The position numbers and the translations under genes are program-made. Shown here piece by piece: positions 8,734-15,086 of a DNA stretch of 39,371 nt (the stretch's first letter is position 1; each line of letters starts with the position of its first letter). Location: NCBI GenBank assembly GCA_017620375.1, contig JAFZQN010000007.1, forward strand, positions 1 through 39,371, written 5' to 3'. The notes beneath the pieces were generated by a model. It did no database searches. It saw only the letters and a list, made by a program, of their open reading frames with translations, and had not been told where the DNA came from. This DNA is from Lachnospiraceae bacterium (lineage in GTDB: Bacteria; Bacillota; Clostridia; Lachnospirales; Lachnospiraceae).

Positions 8734-9543
8734 TTATTGCTTTCCGTTTCCCTTTAAGAATCTGCTCAAAGGCTTATAAATAAACATTGTTACCACTGAT
8801 ACAGCCACACCTTTTATCAGGTTAAGAGGTGCAACCGCAAATATTACGAAGCTCGTCATGCTGTCACTGCTGACCAGAGAGTTTTTCTCAGCACCCTGTG
8901 CAAGGATCTTATCAAGTGACATAAACTTTGTGAATGCAGGGATAAGATAAAGTGCATTAAATACGGAAGCAAACACTACAAGTATGATAGTGCCCATAAC
9001 ACATGAAAGAATTGCTCTCTTCTTTGTTTTCTTAAATGCGTAAATGGTAGCCGCAGGGATAATGAAACTGCAGCCTACTACGAAATTGGCCAGTTCCCCG
9101 ACAAACGCGGTGGATGTTCCCTTGATCAGCAGCTTTAAGAATACCTTAAGGAATTCCATGACTACGCCGGTAGCAGGTCCGAATGCAAACGAACCGATAA
9201 GCACGGGGATCTCACTGAAATCAAGCTTATAGAACGAAGGTATGAACCAGATCGGGAAATCAAAGATCATAAGAACGGTAGCCATAGCGGTAAGTATGCC
9301 GATAACAGCCATCTTATAAGTGGTAAAGAACTTTTCTTTCTTATCTGTCCCATTATTCTTCTGACATATCTTTTCGAGACCAAAAGCAATAAGGAACATA
9401 AGTACAATGATACCGAAGAATACGCCTACATATACGGCATTCTTCACTGTGGTATCCCACAAAGTATCCTTCGGCTTGTCACCGCTTGAAGCGGCTAAAA
9501 AGAACTTTGTTGCGACATTTCCTGTCAGAAACTCATTAATCAT
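8734..9543 (-). CDS. ribU: ECF transporter riboflavin-binding S component RibU
   Basis: 269-aa integral membrane protein, probably the riboflavin-specific S component that docks on the shared ECF energising module (not encoded here). The core has FYKLDFSEIPVLIGSFAFGPATGV, typical of RibU, then about five further hydrophobic helices. It is about 70 residues longer than standard RibU: the N-terminus carries an extra transmembrane helix (about 36-56) and a charged linker before the first RibU helix. The FMN riboswitch directly upstream makes flavin uptake the likely role. SD AAAGGAG is 7 nt before the ATG. It is a single-gene unit with its own terminator. Confidence 0.92.
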   Translation of the reverse strand: MINEFLTGNVATKFFLAASSGDKPKDTLWDTTVKNAVYVGVFFGIIVLMFLIAFGLEKICQKNNGTDKKEKFFTTYKMAVIGILTAMATVLMIFDFPIWFIPSFYKLDFSEIPVLIGSFAFGPATGVVMEFLKVFLKLLIKGTSTAFVGELANFVVGCSFIIPAATIYAFKKTKKRAILSCVMGTIILVVFASVFNALYLIPAFTKFMSLDKILAQGAEKNSLVSSDSMTSFVIFAVAPLNLIKGVAVSVVTMFIYKPLSRFLKGNGKQ

Positions 9544-9552
9544 TTTCTCTCT

Positions 9553-9653
9553 CCTTTCATCCGGACTTTAACCGTTGGTCCCGGAGTTTCACCGGATCAG
9601 CCATATGGCACGCGGACTTTACCGCCAGTAGGGAATCGCACCCGACCCTGAAG
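9553..9653 (-). ncRNA. FMN riboswitch (RFN element)
   Basis: On the minus strand the conserved blocks occur in order: AGGGTCGGGTGCGATTCCCT, CTGGCGGTAAAGTCCGCG, GATCCGGTGAAACTCCGG, and a final TAAAGTCCGGATGAAAG. This matches the RFN consensus. The last P1 strand (TGAAAG) runs into the SD (AAAGGAG, 9551-9557) of ribU, and no terminator lies between aptamer and gene. Control is therefore probably translational: FMN binding would hide the SD. That mechanism is inference. Confidence 0.95.
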
Positions 9654-9657
9654 ATAT

Positions 9658-9706
9658 AAAAAATATTCATCTGCCGGAACCTTTTTCAGGTACCTGACAG
9701 ATGAAT
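9658..9706 (-). terminator. intrinsic terminator after the DUF6273 gene
   Basis: On the minus strand ATTCATCTG pairs with CAGATGAAT. An inner stem GGTACCT/AGGTTCC (one mismatch) is capped by a small A-rich loop, and the outer stem is followed by ATATTTTTT. It is about 50 nt past the stop of the exported protein gene and just before the FMN aptamer. A promoter-like TTGCAT-17-TATTGT (9707-9735) lies directly upstream, so the hairpin might instead be part of the ribU leader. Confidence 0.75.
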
Positions 9707-9757
9707 ACAATAGCACAACTAAAAATGAAATGCAAGTACTTTATTCATTAATTATCC

Positions 9758-11578
9758 CTATTGGATCTTTATGTACATGGCTGGTCGTACACCAATACTA
9801 TATTCACATATCCAATCCCAGTCTATATATCCATTTCCACCTACATTATAAATATGTGTGGATTTAAATCCTGGTGAACGAAGCCACCAATCTGCACTAT
9901 ATTCACCATCTGCATTTTTTGTATTATTATGACCACTCCACTGTGCTACCCTACGCGCTTTAGCGTATTTAGTAGGCGCACATCTTCTAAATATATCTTG
10001 AGATTTTTTTTCTGAATCAAACCCATATAATGGATTTGTTACATCAGAAACTGATAACAAGAAAACTTTATCGGTGGTATCGTTACCTCCTTCAACTCCA
10101 TATTCAGTATTATCAGGATTGGGCAAGAAAGTATCTTCTATTATTGTCTTATCTTCAGCACTAAAAGCCGAGTTATAAAAATCATTGTTTAGCCAACTCC
10201 TAAGCGAACTGTCCTCCCATGTATAATTTCGATTAGGATCACAATGTTGGCAATCAATAGCGTCCTCAAAATAGAGTATGGAATCTAAAACATATCTGCT
10301 AACCAATAACGCCTTTTTATTTATATTATCTACGTATAGTACTTGCCATTCTATTTGTTCTTTTCCGTCTGTAATATCATTGTCTTGCTCATAATATCCT
10401 AATTTTATTATTTCCCCGGGTTTAAGATTTTGAAAATCTCTATGTAGTTCTTCTTCCTTTTTATTATCTTCATCGTTATCAACAATTCTATCTTCAAGTT
10501 TAACATACATTGCAGGACGAACGGCCCCATAACGTTCATGATATGCATTACCTATTAAGTACCAAAATCCGTGATAAACAGATTTACTTGAAGTTCTAAA
10601 ACTTACCGAGCCCCCACTTGAAGGTACATACAATGCACTACTTTCAGAGCTTCCGGAAGTACGAAGCCACCAATCACAATAATATATCCCAGAAGGAGTA
10701 TTTCGTTCCTGTTGACTAACATTTTTGGTATTAGCATAAGCTGTAGGTTTACATTCTAAAATATCAGGTTTATTTGCATATCCAAATACAACATCATACT
10801 CTGATAACAAAAACACTTTATCCCATGTACTATTCCCATTAACATTTTCTGTTTCAGTCTGAATTATTTTCTGTTTTTCTTCACTACTAAACGCATAAGT
10901 ATAGAAATCATTATTAAGCCAATTTCTTATTGAGCTGTTTTTCCATGAAACATTCACCTGCTCATTATGATAGTCTTTAGCATCAAGACCAGACTTACTA
11001 AGAAGAAACGCTGTTTTTTCTTTTGCATCTATATTCAGAACAATCCACTCAATCGGTTCCTTCCCATTTGAAAAATTGGTATCCTGTTCATACGTTCCAA
11101 ATTTAATTATATCTCCTATTTTAATTGTATCCTGATTTATATCCTCATAAAAATTCTCATTACTATTATCGTTATTATCATCTTGTTTACTATTCAGGGT
11201 TATTTTTTTTACATCACTATATTCCCCCCATACAGTTTTGCCATTATTCTTGTTATAAGCCTTAATTTTTACTGAATACTCACCTGGATCAAGATTTTCT
11301 TCAGTAAAAGACCTCTTCTTTTTTCCACTTTTCTTTAAAGTTGTTATTTTTTTATACTTTTTTTGTCCTGGATATTTCATATAAATACGATACCCATCCA
11401 CATAAGATGTTTTCGAAATCATAATTTTAATACCAGTATCATCCGAAGTGCTTTTTAACTCAAACGATGGTTTGTTTGGGTTTTCCGCTGCTTTGGAATG
11501 CTCATAGTTAATTACACTAGAATCAAACACCATACAAATTAACAGAACCATAGTTAAAGATAGTTTTATTGTCTTCAT
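9758..11578 (-). CDS. exported protein with two DUF6273 domains
   Basis: 606 aa. A signal peptide occupies about residues 1-31 (hydrophobic LTMVLLICMVFD core). Residues about 40-130 resemble a fibronectin-III/Ig-like beta-sandwich (VDGYRIYMKYPG...). Two copies of the same ~220-residue module follow, at about 150-370 and 385-606. Each runs from IIKFGTYEQD/IIKLGYYEQD through WxVLxxD, SIRNWLNNDFY/SLRSWLNNDFY and WWLR to RPAMYVK/RPAMYIK. This is the DUF6273 pattern; its biochemical role is not established to my knowledge. SD GGGAGG is upstream. The gene is more AT-rich than the core genes around it and is the third gene of a tight operon (4-nt gap). Confidence 0.85.
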   Translation of the reverse strand: MKTIKLSLTMVLLICMVFDSSVINYEHSKAAENPNKPSFELKSTSDDTGIKIMISKTSYVDGYRIYMKYPGQKKYKKITTLKKSGKKKRSFTEENLDPGEYSVKIKAYNKNNGKTVWGEYSDVKKITLNSKQDDNNDNSNENFYEDINQDTIKIGDIIKFGTYEQDTNFSNGKEPIEWIVLNIDAKEKTAFLLSKSGLDAKDYHNEQVNVSWKNSSIRNWLNNDFYTYAFSSEEKQKIIQTETENVNGNSTWDKVFLLSEYDVVFGYANKPDILECKPTAYANTKNVSQQERNTPSGIYYCDWWLRTSGSSESSALYVPSSGGSVSFRTSSKSVYHGFWYLIGNAYHERYGAVRPAMYVKLEDRIVDNDEDNKKEEELHRDFQNLKPGEIIKLGYYEQDNDITDGKEQIEWQVLYVDNINKKALLVSRYVLDSILYFEDAIDCQHCDPNRNYTWEDSSLRSWLNNDFYNSAFSAEDKTIIEDTFLPNPDNTEYGVEGGNDTTDKVFLLSVSDVTNPLYGFDSEKKSQDIFRRCAPTKYAKARRVAQWSGHNNTKNADGEYSADWWLRSPGFKSTHIYNVGGNGYIDWDWICEYSIGVRPAMYIKIQ

Positions 11579-11582
11579 TCTA

Positions 11583-11816
11583 TCATACCTCCCAATCTAT
11601 CTCAACAACCTCAAACCAATCATTATCATTATAGTCATCATTCGAATAATCGCCTGGATTTGACCAATATAACGATTCTCTTCCTTGCGAACGAGAACTC
11701 AAATGAACCTCGCCTGAGTCTTTTGCCTCTTCTTCCGTATCAAAATAATCTCCATAATTGTCATCCTCTTCCTCTGCCCCATCACTCCAATGATAAATCA
11801 ATTTATATTTAACCAT
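11583..11816 (-). CDS. small acidic protein of unknown function
   Basis: 77 aa and strongly acidic, with many Asp, Glu, Tyr and Trp residues (GAEEEDDNYGDYFDTEEEAK...; ends WFEVVEIDWEV). No signal peptide or membrane segment. A clear SD (GGGAGGA) is upstream and only 4 nt separate it from each neighbour, so it is real and cotranscribed. I do not recognise the family. The beta-strand-like ends around an acidic middle suggest a compact small domain. Confidence 0.75.
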   Translation of the reverse strand: MVKYKLIYHWSDGAEEEDDNYGDYFDTEEEAKDSGEVHLSSRSQGRESLYWSNPGDYSNDDYNDNDWFEVVEIDWEV

Positions 11817-11820
11817 AACA

Positions 11821-12003
11821 CTATTCCTCCCTTAAACGCTTAGCATATTCTTCTTTTGTTTCATCTGTAAACATATACTTTTCAACTGTTTCTGCTTTAA
11901 CCTTTCCTTCATTTACCTCATTTAATATGTCGCTAGCTACTTTCTCTCCAAACACATCATATAATTTGTTAAATGTAACCCCGTCCAATTTGTTAGTTCC
12001 CAT
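11821..12003 (-). CDS. small helical protein of unknown function
   Basis: 60 aa, mostly helical and charged (FNKLYDVFGEKVASDILNEVNEG...TKEEYAKRLREE), without a membrane segment. It is the first gene of the islet operon, with strong SD GAGGAGG and ATG 29 nt downstream of the 38-bp palindrome. Family not recognised. Position and size would suit an accessory or regulatory role, but that is a guess. Confidence 0.7.
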   Translation of the reverse strand: MGTNKLDGVTFNKLYDVFGEKVASDILNEVNEGKVKAETVEKYMFTDETKEEYAKRLREE

Positions 12004-12031
12004 TTCTTACCTCCTCTTTCAAACGAGATAG

Positions 12032-12069
12032 AATATTAATATTGTCCATATATGGGCAATATTAATATT
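12032..12069. promoter_or_regulatory. 38-bp near-perfect palindrome, putative operator
   Basis: Two 19-bp half sites, AATATTAATATTGTCCATA and the reverse complement of AATATTAATATTGCCCATA, meet with no spacer and differ at one base. It overlaps the -10 region and the expected transcription start of the minus-strand small-protein operon, the classical place for a repressor. The XRE regulator encoded divergently at 12191 is the obvious candidate binder (inference). Confidence 0.75.
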
Positions 12070-12093
12070 ACCATTTTTCGGCTAATATGTCAA
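12065..12093 (-). promoter_or_regulatory. promoter of the small-protein/DUF6273 operon
   Basis: On the minus strand a perfect TTGACA (12088-12093) is followed after 17 nt by TAATAT (12065-12070). The predicted start site falls inside the palindrome at 12032-12069, and the first gene begins at 12003. Confidence 0.75.
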
Positions 12094-12190
12094 TTAAGAA
12101 TGTTTTCTTATCTTCTCTTATAAAGCTATTTGAATACAAATATTGAATTAATAGAAATCTGAACTTCATCAACAAAAAGGATTTTTAAAA

Positions 12191-12427
12191 ATGATATCAT
12201 ACTACAAACTCTGGGAAACGATGAAAAAAAATAATATAACACAATATAAATTGATTAAAGACTATAATATTAGTACAGGATTATTGTCACGACTTCGTGC
12301 TAATGAGCACACAAGCACACACACCTTAGATATGCTTTGTTCTATACTAAAATGTAATGTTGAAGATATTGTTACTTACATTTCTGATAATGAATCTGAT
12401 TCGAAAAATCAAAACCATACCCTCTAA
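12191..12427 (+). CDS. small XRE-family (Cro/CI-type) transcriptional regulator
   Basis: 78-aa protein that is essentially one helix-turn-helix domain: WETMKKNNITQYKLIKDYNIS is followed by the recognition-helix segment TGLLSRLRANEH and the family ending LDMLCSILKCNVEDIV. This resembles the YozG/small XRE regulators that flank mobile or accessory genes. SD AAAGGA is about 8 nt upstream of the ATG. It is transcribed away from the small-protein operon across a 187-bp AT-rich spacer with a palindromic operator-like site, and ends at its own terminator. Auto-repression and control of the divergent operon is the simplest model (inference). Confidence 0.85.
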   Translation: MISYYKLWETMKKNNITQYKLIKDYNISTGLLSRLRANEHTSTHTLDMLCSILKCNVEDIVTYISDNESDSKNQNHTL

Positions 12428-12433
12428 CATAAA

Positions 12434-12472
12434 AACAAACCCATGCAACAAAAAGTCATGGGTTTGTTTTTT
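12434..12472. terminator. bidirectional intrinsic terminator (XRE gene / tex)
   Basis: ACAAACCCATG pairs with CATGGGTTTGT around an 11-nt A-rich loop. A T run follows on the plus strand (for the XRE gene, 7 nt after its stop), and on the minus strand GTTTTTATG follows (for tex, which stops at 12493). Confidence 0.88.
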
Positions 12473-12492
12473 ACGATAACTGATAAACATTT

Positions 12493-14946
12493 TTACATAA
12501 TCATGGTGAGCTGTATCCTCTTCTTCTGGAGGTCGACACTCATAACCTTTACATCAACCACATCTCCTACACTCAATGCGTCAAGAGGATGCTTGATGAA
12601 CTTCTTGTTGGTGATCTGGGAGATATGTACCAGACCGTCCTGATGTACACCTATATCAACGAATACTCCGAAGTCGATAACATTTCTTACGGTTCCCTTA
12701 AGTACCATGCCTTCCTTTAAGTCCTTCATCTCCAGGACATCCTGGCGTAAGATGGGTGCGGGCATATCCTTACGGGGATCGCGGCCGGGCTTCTCAAGCT
12801 CTTTTATGATATCATCAAGAGTGATCTCACCGATACCGAGCTCTTCTGCCAGCTTCTTCTTATCCTTTATCATGCCGGACAGATGTGAAAGTGAAGATGC
12901 ACCGGATGCCGCAGCCTCATCTGCTTCTGCTGCCATAATACCTGCATTCTTATTAACTGCCTTGGTATCTGCTTTAACGCCTGCTGCCTCTTCACGGGTA
13001 ACCACATTCTTTCCTGCCTTGGCAAATGCCTGAGCAAGTAACTTACCCATAGCGGAATCGGCATTCTTAACTTGTATCTCGTTCTTATTTCTTCTGTCCT
13101 TGCCGCCACGTGCCTGGTTCTTGGCATCCTTTTCAGCCTTCTCGGCCTCAGCCTTACGCTTATCCTCATCCTCTTTTACAGCCTTGGCCTGTTCAGCCTG
13201 TAAGGTCTTAATATCCTGAGGAGTAAAGCCTAAGCTCTCCAGAAGCTTCTTGGCTGCCTCATAGGACTCAGGGTGCACGCTTGTATTATCAAGAGGATTC
13301 TTTCCTCCGCGGATACGCAGGAAACCTGCACACTGCTCGAAAGCCTTGGGTCCTAACTTCGGTACCTTAAGCAGTTCGGCACGTGATAAGAACCTTCCGT
13401 TCTCCTCACGGTATGCCACGATGTTCTTGGCGATAGGCTTCGAGATACCCGATACATACTCTAAAAGTGATGCCGATGCGGTATTAACATCAACACCTAC
13501 CTTGTTAACACAGTCCTCAACAACGCCTTCAAGCTGTTCACCGAGCTTCTTCTGGTTCATATCATGCTGATACTGGCCGACACCTATGGACTTGGGGTCA
13601 ATCTTAACAAGCTCTGCCAACGGATCCTGTACACGGCGTGCTATGGATGCCGCACTACGCTGTCCTACATCAAAGTTAGGGAACTCCTCTGTAGCAAGCT
13701 TACTTGCGGAATAAACGGAAGCGCCTGCTTCATTTGTGATGATATATGAAAGATCGGGCTTATTAAGCTCATGTAAAAGCTCAACGATAACCTGCTCCGA
13801 TTCACGTGAAGCTGTACCGTTTCCTACTGAAATAACTGTAATGTTGTACTTCTCTATAAGCCTTTTTAAGATACGCTTAGCCTCATCCACCTTGAACTGA
13901 GGTGCTGTAGGGTAGATAACCACGGTATCCAGTACCTTTCCGGTAGGATCAACAACCGCAAGCTTGCAGCCCGTACGGAATGCAGGATCCCATCCGAGTA
14001 CGAAATGACCTGCGATCGGAGGCTGCATAAGCAGCTGTGTAAGGTTCTTTCCGAATACCTTGATAGCGCTGTCCTGTGCCTTTTCAGTAAGATCGGAACG
14101 GATCTCACGCTCTATGGCAGGGGCGATCAGACGGTCATAAGCATCCGCAACCACACCCTTTAAAATATCGTTTGTATATTCATTATCCTTCTTGATGGTA
14201 CGCATCTCAAGATACTGAATGATCTTCTCTACAGGAGCCTCAATCTTTACTGTCAGGAACTTCTCATCCTCACCGCGGTTAAGAGCCAAAACCCTGTGTC
14301 CTAAAATAGTGCTTATCTTCTCGGAGAACTTATAATAATTCTCGTATACGCTCTGAGCCTTCTCATCCTTAGCTTCTGAAGAAATAAGACCTTCCTCGCC
14401 TGTAAGCTTTCTGATATAGATACGGTAATCAGCCTCATCCGAAATACGCTCGGCAATGATATCGCATGCACCTGCTATAGCCTCTTCAGCCGTCTTAACT
14501 TCCTTTTCCTCATTGATATATTCAGCCGCATACTCCGCTATAGGCTTAACCGCATCCTGTGATGCGATAATATCTGCCAAAGGCTCTAAACCCTTTTCCT
14601 TAGCAACTGTAGCTCTTGTTCTTCTCTTCTGCTTATAAGGACGATACAGATCCTCTACGACTACAAGTGTAGTAGCATCCAGAATCTGCTTCTTTAACTC
14701 CTCGGTAAGCTTACCCTGTTCCTCAATGCTTGCTAAGACCGAATTCTTTCTGTCTTCAAGATTTCTGAGATATGTAAGCCTTTCATAAAGATTTCTTAAG
14801 ACTTCATCATTAAGTGAACCCGTAACCTCCTTACGATATCTTGCGATAAAAGGGATCGTATTTCCCTCATCGATAAGCTGTACGGTGGCATCCACCTGTG
14901 AAACCTTGATTTCAAGTTCTTTTGCAAGCTGTTCATTGATGTTCAT
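12493..14946 (-). CDS. tex: Tex-family RNA-binding transcription accessory protein
   Basis: 817 aa. Order: Tex N-terminal helical domain (1-190), YqgF/RNase H-like domain near 320-440 (ILGWDPAFRTGCKLAVVDPTG), helix-hairpin-helix repeats near 490-560 (VGVDVNTASASLLEYVSGI), and a C-terminal S1 domain (about 740-815; GMVLKGTVRNVIDFGVFVDIGVHQDGLVHISQI). It binds nucleic acid; Tex proteins act in transcription and stress tolerance. Between the HhH and S1 parts is an extra charged, Ala/Lys/Glu-rich segment of about 130 residues (about 600-730), probably flexible and longer than in most family members. A single-gene unit with its own promoter and terminator. Confidence 0.96.
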   Translation of the reverse strand: MNINEQLAKELEIKVSQVDATVQLIDEGNTIPFIARYRKEVTGSLNDEVLRNLYERLTYLRNLEDRKNSVLASIEEQGKLTEELKKQILDATTLVVVEDLYRPYKQKRRTRATVAKEKGLEPLADIIASQDAVKPIAEYAAEYINEEKEVKTAEEAIAGACDIIAERISDEADYRIYIRKLTGEEGLISSEAKDEKAQSVYENYYKFSEKISTILGHRVLALNRGEDEKFLTVKIEAPVEKIIQYLEMRTIKKDNEYTNDILKGVVADAYDRLIAPAIEREIRSDLTEKAQDSAIKVFGKNLTQLLMQPPIAGHFVLGWDPAFRTGCKLAVVDPTGKVLDTVVIYPTAPQFKVDEAKRILKRLIEKYNITVISVGNGTASRESEQVIVELLHELNKPDLSYIITNEAGASVYSASKLATEEFPNFDVGQRSAASIARRVQDPLAELVKIDPKSIGVGQYQHDMNQKKLGEQLEGVVEDCVNKVGVDVNTASASLLEYVSGISKPIAKNIVAYREENGRFLSRAELLKVPKLGPKAFEQCAGFLRIRGGKNPLDNTSVHPESYEAAKKLLESLGFTPQDIKTLQAEQAKAVKEDEDKRKAEAEKAEKDAKNQARGGKDRRNKNEIQVKNADSAMGKLLAQAFAKAGKNVVTREEAAGVKADTKAVNKNAGIMAAEADEAAASGASSLSHLSGMIKDKKKLAEELGIGEITLDDIIKELEKPGRDPRKDMPAPILRQDVLEMKDLKEGMVLKGTVRNVIDFGVFVDIGVHQDGLVHISQITNKKFIKHPLDALSVGDVVDVKVMSVDLQKKRIQLTMIM

Positions 14947-14988
14947 GTGTTTCTTTTTCTCCTGTACATTTATTGCATGATATTGCTT

Positions 14989-15016
14989 ATTATATCACTC
15001 CGGGGCAATTTTGCAA
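14989..15016 (-). promoter_or_regulatory. promoter of tex
   Basis: On the minus strand TTGCAA (15011-15016), a 16-nt spacer, then a perfect TATAAT (14989-14994), 42 nt before the tex ATG. A GC-rich hairpin ATACCGGC/GCCGGTAT (about 15053-15077) lies upstream after the phosphofructokinase gene but lacks a T run. Confidence 0.65.
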
Positions 15017-15086
15017 GATATCCCGCCAAGCGATGTTGTGTTTTATACCATACCGGCAGCATGACAGCCGGTATCAAAGTTTATTC

